Assembly: GCA_945787625.1 (NCBI GenBank)
Contig: CALZJL010000082.1
Coordinates: 1-5,827, forward strand
DNA length: 5,827 bases
Direction of reading: 5' to 3'
DNA from: an uncultured Prevotellaceae bacterium
GTDB lineage: Bacteria; Bacteroidota; Bacteroidia; Bacteroidales; Bacteroidaceae
The position numbers and the translations under genes are program-made. The notes under the pieces were generated by a model, which searched no databases, was not told where the DNA came from, and saw only the letters and a list, made by a program, of their open reading frames with translations. The first letter of the stretch is position 1. The number at the start of each line of letters is the position of its first letter. Below are positions 1 to 5,827 of this stretch, piece by piece.

Positions 1-1868
1 AAGGCGTAGTCACCGTAGGTATGGAGAAAGTCATCCAGCGCGAGAAGGTCGACAAGTGTTTCGCCATCGGTCCGGCCATCATGATGAAGTTCTGCTGCCT
101 TCTGACCAAGAAATACGACATCCCTACCGATGTCTCACTCAACACCATCATGGTCGACGGTACAGGTATGTGTGGAGCATGCCGAATCACCGTGGGTGGC
201 AAGACACGTTTCGTATGCGTAGACGGTCCCGAATTTGACGGACATCAGGTAGACTTCGACGAGATGCTCAAGCGCGCAGGTTCATTCCGAGGCGTCGAGC
301 AAGAAGAGATGAGCCACCTCGCCGCTGATTGGCAACATTGCCATGCCACCGGCACGCTCCATACCGAAGCCTCTCTCGTCAAGCAAGCGAGCGAGATGGA
401 TACCACTACTCCACTCGAAGAGCTACTCGACCGCAAAGCCCCATGGCGTGAGACCCTCCGCAAGAGCATGAAGGCAAAAGACCGCACCCAGATAGAACGA
501 TGCCAGATGCCAGAGCTCGACCCCGTATATCGAGCCACAACACGATTGGAGGAAGTTAACAAAGGTCTCACCCTCGATCAGGCTCTCACCGAAGCCAAGC
601 GATGCCTCGACTGCGCCAACCCGACGTGTATGCAAGGTTGTCCAGTAAATATCAACATACCATCGTTCATCAAAAACATCGAACGCGGCGAGATACTCAA
701 CGCAGCCCGAGTACTCAAGTCTACATCAGCTCTCCCGGCAGTATGCGGTCGCGTCTGCCCACAAGAGAAACAATGTGAAAGCCAATGTATGCACCTCAAG
801 ATGGGCTTCAAGCCCGTAGCCATAGGCAATCTCGAGCGCTTCGCAGCCGATTTTGAACGCGAGAGCGGACACATCTCGACCCCCACGGTAGCAGCCCCCA
901 ACGGCAAGAAGATAGCCGTCATAGGCTCTGGCCCCGCAGGACTCAGCTTCGCGGGAGACATGGCAAAACTCGGCTACGAAGTCACAGTATTCGAAGCCCT
1001 TCACGAGATAGGTGGTGTTCTCAAATACGGCATACCCGAGTTCCGCCTGCCCAACAAGATAGTCGACGTCGAAATCGACAACCTCATCAAGATGGGCGTA
1101 AAATTCGTCAAAGACTGCATCATAGGCAAGACCATCAGCGTCGAAGAGCTCGAGAACCAAGGCTTCGCAGGCATATTCGTAGGCTCAGGAGCAGGTCTGC
1201 CCAACTTCATGAACATACCAGGCGAGAACTACATCAATATCATGTCGTCCAACGAGTACCTGACACGCGTCAATCTCATGGACGCCTCCAACCCCGATAC
1301 CGACACCCCCATCAATCCTGCCAAGCGCGTGATGGTAGTAGGTGGTGGCAATACCGCCATGGACTCATGCCGTACAGCCAAGCGACTCGGAGCAGAGAAA
1401 GTCTACATCGTCTACCGTCGTAGCGAAGCCGAGATGCCAGCCCGACTCGAAGAGGTCAAGCACGCCAAGGAGGAAGGAATAGAATTCATGACACTCCACA
1501 ACCCCATCGAGTACAAAGCCGACGAAAACGGCAGAGTATGCGCCGTAGTACTCCAGGTGATGGAACTCGGCGAGCCCGATGCAAGCGGACGTCGCTCCCC
1601 AATACCCGTAGAAGGCAAGACCGTCACACTCGATATTGACGAAGCCATCGTAGCCGTAGGAGTATCTCCCAACCCCATCGTCCCCACCTCAATCAAAGGA
1701 CTCGAACTTGGACGCAAGAACACCATCGTAGTCAACGAAGGAATGCAGACGAACCTGCCTACCATATTTGCAGGAGGAGACATAGTACGAGGCGGTGCCA
1801 CAGTCATTCTGGCCATGGGCGACGGACGCCGCGCAGCAGCCTCAATGCACGAATACCTCAGCAAGTAA
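1..1868 (+). CDS. Fused SudB-SudA / NfnA-NfnB-like flavin iron-sulfur oxidoreductase (GltD-like), 5' end outside the window
   Basis: The frame is open from base 3, and the Met at 21 sits inside conserved SudB sequence (visible GVVTVGMEKV), so it is probably not the start. Residues below count from that Met. Residues 1-85 are the end of a dihydroorotate-dehydrogenase-electron-transfer-like subunit (NfnA/SudB), with D46, C51, C54 and C66 as likely [2Fe-2S] ligands. A linker of about 70 residues leads to a NfnB/GltD-like half. That half has eight cysteines for two [4Fe-4S] clusters (C195, C198, C203, C207, C242, C246, C252, C256), an FAD fold (VIGSGPAG, 300-307), a NADPH fold (VVGGGNTAMD, 439-448, then YRR at 465-467) and the C-terminal FAD motif AGGD (584-587). 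Bacteroidota fusions of this type are about 785 aa as I recall, so roughly 165 residues are missing. It is probably cytosolic electron transfer between NAD(H), NADP(H) and ferredoxin. Databases often call it a bifunctional DHODH-B subunit/glutamate synthase. No glutamate synthase large subunit is visible, so a glutamate-forming role is unsupported. Confidence 0.9.
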   Translation, partial: GVVTVGMEKVIQREKVDKCFAIGPAIMMKFCCLLTKKYDIPTDVSLNTIMVDGTGMCGACRITVGGKTRFVCVDGPEFDGHQVDFDEMLKRAGSFRGVEQEEMSHLAADWQHCHATGTLHTEASLVKQASEMDTTTPLEELLDRKAPWRETLRKSMKAKDRTQIERCQMPELDPVYRATTRLEEVNKGLTLDQALTEAKRCLDCANPTCMQGCPVNINIPSFIKNIERGEILNAARVLKSTSALPAVCGRVCPQEKQCESQCMHLKMGFKPVAIGNLERFAADFERESGHISTPTVAAPNGKKIAVIGSGPAGLSFAGDMAKLGYEVTVFEALHEIGGVLKYGIPEFRLPNKIVDVEIDNLIKMGVKFVKDCIIGKTISVEELENQGFAGIFVGSGAGLPNFMNIPGENYINIMSSNEYLTRVNLMDASNPDTDTPINPAKRVMVVGGGNTAMDSCRTAKRLGAEKVYIVYRRSEAEMPARLEEVKHAKEEGIEFMTLHNPIEYKADENGRVCAVVLQVMELGEPDASGRRSPIPVEGKTVTLDIDEAIVAVGVSPNPIVPTSIKGLELGRKNTIVVNEGMQTNLPTIFAGGDIVRGGATVILAMGDGRRAAASMHEYLSK

Positions 1869-1880
1869 CGCCCTACTTGC
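1861..1880 (+). terminator. Small perfect inverted repeat over the stop codon of the oxidoreductase gene
   Basis: GCAAGTA (1861-1867) pairs perfectly with TACTTGC (1874-1880) around a 6-base loop. The TAA stop (1866-1868) lies partly in the stem. No T-run follows, so this is not a classical intrinsic terminator. It may be a weak 3'-end or RNA-stability hairpin, or chance. The function is inferred from position only. Confidence 0.25.
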
Positions 1881-1902
1881 ATCTAAGCAAAAAGCATACA
1901 TT

Positions 1903-1948
1903 TCCCAGACCGCACCGCCACAAAAGCAAGACAGGCGCGGTCTCGGGA
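1903..1948 (+). terminator. Imperfect GC-rich hairpin in the gap after the oxidoreductase gene
   Basis: The left arm is TCCC (1903-1906), AGACCGC (1907-1913) and GCC (1917-1919). It pairs with GGC (1934-1936), GCGGTCT (1937-1943) and GGGA (1945-1948). That gives about 14 base pairs, with three unpaired bases on the left, one bulged C on the right, and a 14-base A-rich loop. It lies 35 bp after the stop codon and 52 bp before the next start. No U-tract follows, so it could be a non-canonical terminator, a 5'-leader structure of the next gene, or a processing site. The pairing is read directly from the sequence; the role is inference. Confidence 0.35.
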
Positions 1949-1960
1949 GATGTAAGCAAG

Positions 1961-1999
1961 ACAATCCCCAACACACACTCACACACAACAACAAGCCAC
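1961..1999 (+). promoter_or_regulatory. A/C-rich, probably unstructured leader before the PD40-like gene
   Basis: In these 39 bases only three are not A or C, including a CA-repeat-like stretch at about 1969-1989. There is no Shine-Dalgarno-like purine run before the ATG at 2000. Members of the Bacteroidota commonly initiate without Shine-Dalgarno pairing, and an A-rich, unstructured region before the start fits that. Its role as a translation leader is inferred from position and composition. Confidence 0.35.
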
Positions 2000-3130
2000 A
2001 TGTCGTCATACAAATACATACTCCTGTCGCTGGCCACCCTCATGTGTCTCACCGCAAGCGCACAACGCAAACGTCAGAAACCATCACAGCCCACCCCCGA
2101 GGAATTGGCAGCCGAAGCACTCAACGAACGCTTCAACGCACGCCTGCACTCATGCGAGAAAGTCACGTTTGTAGACTCAATCGTCGTATCCTTGCAGGAC
2201 CTCTTCAACTACAAGACAGCGAGCGACGAGAGTGGCAGCATCACCACCTGTGCCAAATACTTCAACCAGCCAGACACGACCGGCGCAACCGTATACATAT
2301 CACAGATGCGCAACAAGATAATATTCTCCAAACCGACAGACAAAGGACTGCGCCTGTTCGAAAGCGAGAAGATAGGACAAAAATGGAGCACCCCCGAACA
2401 GCTGCAAGGCCTTGACGACTTCCCACAGAACTACCCCTTCATGCTCAACGACGGAGTCACACTCTACTACGCCGCCCAAGACACCACAGGACTTGGCCAA
2501 TGGGACATCTATATGGCACGCTACGACACAGATACCAAGCGTTACCTTGCCCCCGAAAACATTGGTCTCCCGTTCAATTCGACATCCAACGACTACCTAT
2601 ATATAATAGACGAATACCACAACCTCGGTTGGTTGGCCACAGACCGCAACCAGCCACAAGGCAAAGTCTGCGTCTACACTTTCATACCCAACACCACGCG
2701 AACCATCTACAACTACGAACAGCTCGGACACGAACGCACCGTATCGCTCGCCAACATCAACAGCATCTCCGACACATGGACAGACCGCCAGGCCGTAGAA
2801 TCAGCCTTGCAACGTCTCAAGAGCATCATCAAGCCAGACAAGACCGACACCACCAGACTCTTCACACTCGTCATCAACGACAGCCGCACATACCATACCT
2901 TTGCAGACTTCCGCAACCATCAGGCAGCCGAGATAGCCAGGCAATGGTATCGCAACACCAATACCCTCGACCACATTACCACACAGCTCTCCACCCTACG
3001 CGACAAATATCACCAAAGCAAAACAGAGCAGCTCAGCACCCAGATTCTCCAACTTGAGCAAAGCCAATCCGACCTACGTGACAGCATACAACATCAAGTC
3101 AAGGAAATCCGACGGCTCGAACTCCAATAA
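2000..3130 (+). CDS. Secreted PD40 (WD40-like beta-propeller) protein with C-terminal coiled coil, function unknown
   Basis: The protein is 376 aa. I chose the ATG at 2000 because it directly begins a signal peptide: hydrophobic core at residues 6-18, then ASA-Q, suggesting signal peptidase I cleavage near 21/22. The frame is open upstream to a TTG at 1877, but those 41 extra residues are His/Thr/Lys-rich and would bury the signal. No lipobox Cys is placed for a lipoprotein (C16 lies inside the core), so I expect a periplasmic or surface protein. Residues about 95-230 carry PD40-like strands such as NYPFMLNDGVTLYYAA and GQWDIYMARYD. Residues 283-310 form a further small region, and 323-376 are rich in Leu/Gln/Lys with heptad-like spacing, a likely coiled coil. 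PD40 repeats often accompany OmpA domains in Bacteroidota envelope proteins, but no OmpA domain is present here. It begins a tight run with the nucleoside phosphorylase, 26 bp downstream. No enzymatic motif was recognised. Confidence 0.85.
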   Translation: MSSYKYILLSLATLMCLTASAQRKRQKPSQPTPEELAAEALNERFNARLHSCEKVTFVDSIVVSLQDLFNYKTASDESGSITTCAKYFNQPDTTGATVYISQMRNKIIFSKPTDKGLRLFESEKIGQKWSTPEQLQGLDDFPQNYPFMLNDGVTLYYAAQDTTGLGQWDIYMARYDTDTKRYLAPENIGLPFNSTSNDYLYIIDEYHNLGWLATDRNQPQGKVCVYTFIPNTTRTIYNYEQLGHERTVSLANINSISDTWTDRQAVESALQRLKSIIKPDKTDTTRLFTLVINDSRTYHTFADFRNHQAAEIARQWYRNTNTLDHITTQLSTLRDKYHQSKTEQLSTQILQLEQSQSDLRDSIQHQVKEIRRLELQ

Positions 3131-3156
3131 ACACCAACCCACACCATCTGAATAAC

Positions 3157-4023
3157 ATGAAATACGCACCATCCGAACTAATCATCAACCCCGACGGTTC
3201 AGCCTTTCACCTCCACCTGCAACCGCAGCATCTCTCAGACCGCGTCATACTCGTAGGCGATCCAGGACGCGTCAATACCGTAGCCTCCCACTTTGAAAGC
3301 AAGGAGGACGAAGTCTGTTCACGCGAATTCCACACCATCACCGGCACATACCACGGCAAACGCATCACAGTCCTCTCCACAGGCATAGGCTGTGACAACA
3401 TCGACATCGTAGTCAACGAGCTCGACGCTCTTGCCAACATCGACTTCCAGACACGCCAAGACCGTCCCACCTTCCGACAGCTCACCCTCGTACGCATAGG
3501 CACATGTGGAGGACTCCAACCCGACACCCCCCTCGGCACCTACGTAGCAAGCGTCAAGAGCATAGGCTTCGACGGCCTGCTCAACTACTATGCCGACCGC
3601 AATCGCGTCTGCGACCTCGACATCGAGCAAGCCTTCCGCACCCACATGGACTGGTCGCCACTCAAAGGAGCCCCCTACGTAGCCACAGCCACACCAGACC
3701 TCATCGAGCAAATAGCAGGTACCGATATGCTACGAGGCATCACCATAGCCTGTGGAGGATTCTACGGTCCCCAAGGCCGACGACTACGCATGGAGATACA
3801 AGACCCCGACCAAAACCACAAGATAGAAAGCTTCCGCTACCACGACCTCAAGATATGCAACTTCGAGATGGAATCATCAGCCCTCGCAGGCCTCGCCAGC
3901 ATACTCGGACACCGCGCCATGACATGCTGCATGGTCATAGCCAACCGCTACGCCCAGGAGATGAACACCACCTACAAGAACAGCATCGACGACCTCATAC
4001 AAATCGTACTCGACCGCATCTGA
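3157..4023 (+). CDS. udp: Nucleoside phosphorylase, uridine-phosphorylase type
   Basis: The protein is 288 aa of the PNP/UDP phosphorylase family, somewhat longer than E. coli Udp (253 aa). It should split uridine with phosphate into uracil and ribose-1-phosphate in the cytosol for pyrimidine salvage. Visible motifs are GDPGR (34-38) and RIGTCGGL (113-120) for phosphate binding, STGIG (74-78), and FYGPQGR (202-208), which aligns with the uracil-binding F-Y-x-x-Q-x-R of E. coli Udp. NFEMES (235-240) carries the ribose-binding E-M-E. Near the C-terminus the chain reads VIANR (260-264), like IVNR in Udp, instead of the Ser-Asp motif with the catalytic Asp of purine nucleoside phosphorylases, which favours a pyrimidine substrate. 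The ATG at 3157 follows the previous stop by 26 bp and has no Shine-Dalgarno. Exact substrate range (uridine, deoxyuridine, thymidine) cannot be read from sequence. Confidence 0.88.
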   Translation: MKYAPSELIINPDGSAFHLHLQPQHLSDRVILVGDPGRVNTVASHFESKEDEVCSREFHTITGTYHGKRITVLSTGIGCDNIDIVVNELDALANIDFQTRQDRPTFRQLTLVRIGTCGGLQPDTPLGTYVASVKSIGFDGLLNYYADRNRVCDLDIEQAFRTHMDWSPLKGAPYVATATPDLIEQIAGTDMLRGITIACGGFYGPQGRRLRMEIQDPDQNHKIESFRYHDLKICNFEMESSALAGLASILGHRAMTCCMVIANRYAQEMNTTYKNSIDDLIQIVLDRI

Positions 4024-4051
4024 CAGACACTCCAGACTATACGACCTCACG

Positions 4052-4441
4052 ATGAAAGAGCTTCTCTACATATTCGTAGGCGGAGGCATAGGCAGCACCC
4101 TACGCTACGTGGCAAGCCTACTTTGGCAACATCTACGCCTACACCCCACCTACTCAGACATCATCTTCCCCTGGCCGACCCTCATAGTCAATATCGCCGG
4201 CTGTCTGCTCATAGGACTATTCTACACACATTCAGCCACATGGCAGCTCAAGCCCGAGACCACCATCATGCTCACCACAGGGCTATGTGGAGGACTAACC
4301 ACCTTCTCAACCTTCTCCTACGAAAGCATCACACTTCTACGCACCGGTCACACCACCCTCTTCATCATCTACATCAGCATCAGCATCATACTCGGACTCG
4401 CAGCCGTCCTCGCCCCCATACTACTCACTACTACCAGATAA
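4052..4441 (+). CDS. crcB: Fluoride channel CrcB/Fluc
   Basis: The protein is 129 aa, the usual size for this family of dual-topology dimeric inner-membrane channels that let fluoride out of the cell. Four membrane segments are visible at roughly 3-26, 39-60, 70-92 and 102-126. Family motifs are GGGIGSTLRY (10-19), the TM2 region with N47 in TLIVNIAG, and the signature GLCGGLTTFSTFS (77-89). The last supplies the central sodium-site backbone and the two pore phenylalanines, F85 and F88. Position 42 is Pro (PWPT), where I recall Gly being usual (PWGT or PLGT). It lies 28 bp after the phosphorylase stop and 15 bp before mnmE, so it is probably co-transcribed. There is no room for a fluoride riboswitch directly upstream, so any fluoride control would have to act from a distant leader or be absent. 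Confidence 0.95.
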   Translation: MKELLYIFVGGGIGSTLRYVASLLWQHLRLHPTYSDIIFPWPTLIVNIAGCLLIGLFYTHSATWQLKPETTIMLTTGLCGGLTTFSTFSYESITLLRTGHTTLFIIYISISIILGLAAVLAPILLTTTR

Positions 4442-4456
4442 TCACACCATAGCCAC

Positions 4457-5827
4457 ATGACTACTACCATCTGCGCCCCAGCCACATCTACCGGAGGAGC
4501 CATCAGCGTAATACGCATCTCAGGCCCCCAAGCCATCAAGTCTGTCAGCAACATCTTCAGCCGCGACCTCACACAAGCCGCAGGCTACACCCTACACTAT
4601 GGCACCATCACCCCACAAGACTCTACCGAGCCCCTCGACGACGTCATCATCTCCGTATACCGAGCCCCACACTCATACACAGGCGAAGACAGCATCGAGA
4701 TCTCATGCCACGGTTCGCGCTACATCACCCAACGCATACTCCAAGCCCTCATTCACCAAGGATGCCACATGGCAAAGCCCGGAGAATTTACCCGCCGAGC
4801 CTTCCTCAACGGCAAGATGGATTTGACCCAAGCCGAAGCCGTAGCCGACCTAATCGCCTCACACTCCGAAGCCACACATCGCATGGCACTCACACAAATG
4901 CGAGGCGGATTCTCCAAAGCCCTTGAGGAGCTCCGCGCCCAACTCCTCCACCTCACCTCACTCCTCGAGCTCGAGCTCGACTTCTCCGATCACGAAGACG
5001 TCGAGTTTGCCGATCGCAGCCAGCTCACCACCCTCACCAACACCATACACGACAGACTCAGCACCCTCGCCAACAGTTTCCAATCAGGCAACGCCCTCAA
5101 GCAGGGTATTCCCGTAGCCATCATCGGAGCCCCCAACGTAGGAAAAAGCACCCTGCTCAACGCCCTGCTCAACGAAGACAAAGCCATTGTGTCAGACATT
5201 CAGGGTACCACCCGCGACCTCATCGAAGACACCATACAGATACAAGGCATCACATTCCGCTTTATCGACACAGCAGGCATACGCAAGACCACCGATCGCA
5301 TAGAACAGATGGGTATAGAACGCTCCATACAGGCAGCACGCCGTGCACAAATCATAATACTCCTCACAGAGTCAGGCCAGCCATTCCCCGACATAGACAA
5401 ACTCACGACTCACGACACAAACCACACCCCAGCCACCATTATCCGCGTAATCAACAAATGCGATAAATACCTTCCCCCCACCAGCTTTAAATTCCACCGT
5501 TGGCAAAACGGCGGTACACTCCACATTTCCTCCCTCACAGGCGCAGGTATGCAACAACTTACAGACGCCCTCATCTACAACGCCCACCTACCCCACATCA
5601 CCCAAGGCGACATCGTAGTCAGCAATCTACGCCATTACGAAGCCCTCACCCAAGCCCTAAATGACATCGAGCGCGTAGAGCAAGGCCTCTCCCACTCCAC
5701 CCCATCAGACCTCATAGCCGAAGACCTCCGCCTGTGCCTGCACCACCTTGCAGAAATCACAGGAGGAGAAATCACCTCAGACGAAGTCTTGAGCAACATA
5801 TTCAAGCACTTTTGCATCGGAAAGTGA
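4457..5827 (+). CDS. mnmE: tRNA uridine-5-carboxymethylaminomethyl modification GTPase MnmE (TrmE)
   Basis: The gene is complete: 456 aa, close to E. coli MnmE (454 aa), and its TGA is the last codon of the window. With MnmG it installs the (carboxymethyl)aminomethyl group on U34 of certain tRNAs in the cytosol. The N-terminal folate-binding domain spans about 1-120, including GEFTRRAFLNGKMDLTQAEA (109-128). Helical parts flank the inserted G domain, about 215-380. The G motifs are intact: P-loop GAPNVGKS (224-231), GTTRD (250-254), DTAG (271-274) with following E283 matching the catalytic Glu282 of E. coli, NKCD (333-336) and SSLTGAG (358-364). The chain ends in CIGK, with C453 as the conserved C-terminal cysteine. 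The start begins directly with the family's TICAPATSTGGAISVIR-like opening, which fixes it. It lies 15 bp after crcB with no Shine-Dalgarno, so it is probably read from the upstream transcript. MnmG is not in the window. Confidence 0.97.
   Translation: MTTTICAPATSTGGAISVIRISGPQAIKSVSNIFSRDLTQAAGYTLHYGTITPQDSTEPLDDVIISVYRAPHSYTGEDSIEISCHGSRYITQRILQALIHQGCHMAKPGEFTRRAFLNGKMDLTQAEAVADLIASHSEATHRMALTQMRGGFSKALEELRAQLLHLTSLLELELDFSDHEDVEFADRSQLTTLTNTIHDRLSTLANSFQSGNALKQGIPVAIIGAPNVGKSTLLNALLNEDKAIVSDIQGTTRDLIEDTIQIQGITFRFIDTAGIRKTTDRIEQMGIERSIQAARRAQIIILLTESGQPFPDIDKLTTHDTNHTPATIIRVINKCDKYLPPTSFKFHRWQNGGTLHISSLTGAGMQQLTDALIYNAHLPHITQGDIVVSNLRHYEALTQALNDIERVEQGLSHSTPSDLIAEDLRLCLHHLAEITGGEITSDEVLSNIFKHFCIGK

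Larger units (their letters stand above)
2000..5827 (+). other. Probable four-gene operon: PD40-like protein, udp, crcB, mnmE
   Basis: All four genes run in the same direction with gaps of 26, 28 and 15 bp. I see no hairpin or T-run in those gaps and no room for separate long leaders. The larger, structured gap at 1869-1999 is the natural place for an upstream boundary. The downstream end is not visible because the window stops at the mnmE stop codon. Co-transcription is inferred from spacing only. Confidence 0.6.

Noticed and set aside
21..23. ATG at 21 as the true start of the first gene.
   Set aside because: The frame continues upstream to base 3 with family-like residues, and the Met occupies a position inside the conserved SudB nucleotide-binding domain. 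The FAD-binding part would be missing.
726..1160. Long minus-strand open frames opposite the oxidoreductase gene, and similar ones opposite udp and mnmE.
   Set aside because: They mirror well-supported + strand genes, show no family motifs, and arise from the same base bias. No stretch lacks a + strand gene where they would be needed.
1876..1904. A possible Bacteroidota-type promoter: CTTG at 1876-1879 and TACATTTC at 1897-1904, resembling TTTG and TAnnTTTG.
   Set aside because: Both boxes have a mismatch and the spacing is 17 bp rather than the usual 19-21. It also overlaps both inverted repeats. It is too weak to call, though its place in the gap is sensible.
1877..1999. An N-terminal extension of the PD40-like gene starting at TTG 1877.
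   Set aside because: The 41 extra residues are low-complexity His/Thr/Lys-rich sequence and would place the signal peptide internally. The ATG at 2000 gives a normal signal peptide.
1795..2415. A 206-codon open frame across the end of the oxidoreductase gene and the start of the PD40-like gene.
   Set aside because: It overlaps two supported genes, has low-complexity composition and shows no domain or signal. It is open because the strand is poor in T.
3504..4055. A 183-codon open frame overlapping the phosphorylase and running into the crcB start.
   Set aside because: Its product is rich in Arg, Pro and His with no recognisable fold, as expected when a C/A-biased gene is read out of frame. 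The phosphorylase frame carries all the motifs.
4965..4980. A perfect 16-bp palindrome made of alternating TCGAGC units.
   Set aside because: It lies inside mnmE and encodes the Leu-Glu repeat of the conserved LLELELDFS helix, with CTC and GAG codons. Codon choice explains it without a regulatory site.

Overview
The window carries five protein genes, all on the + strand and closely packed. I see no mobile elements, CRISPR, tRNA or rRNA. The content suggests a Bacteroidales-type member of the Bacteroidota. The evidence is a NfnA/NfnB-like (SudB-SudA) fused oxidoreductase, a secreted PD40-like protein with an ASA-Q signal-peptide end, and no Shine-Dalgarno sequence before any of the four visible starts. 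Sampled lines are about 50-62% G+C, with third codon positions strongly favouring C and A. I would not name a family or genus from this.

Layout: (1) 1-1868 is the 3' part of a fused flavin/iron-sulfur oxidoreductase whose true start lies upstream of the window. (2) 1869-1999 is the only sizeable gap (131 bp). It holds two hairpin-forming inverted repeats and an A/C-rich leader, and is the most likely place for a transcript boundary. (3) 2000-3130 is a secreted PD40-like protein of unknown function with a C-terminal coiled coil. (4) 3157-4023 is a uridine-phosphorylase-type nucleoside phosphorylase. (5) 4052-4441 is crcB/fluC, a fluoride channel. (6) 4457-5827 is a complete mnmE, the tRNA U34 modification GTPase, whose stop codon is the last three bases of the window.

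The last four genes are separated by only 26, 28 and 15 bp and probably form one transcript. They do not make an obvious pathway: an envelope protein, pyrimidine salvage, fluoride export and tRNA wobble modification look like a housekeeping cluster. The redox enzyme upstream may belong to the same or a separate transcript.

I found no convincing new biological system. The points most worth a second look are the poorly characterised PD40/coiled-coil protein and its linkage to mnmE, the fused NfnAB-like enzyme with an Asp plus three-Cys [2Fe-2S] site, the structured gap at 1861-1999, and the strong C-over-G and A-over-T asymmetry of the coding strand.
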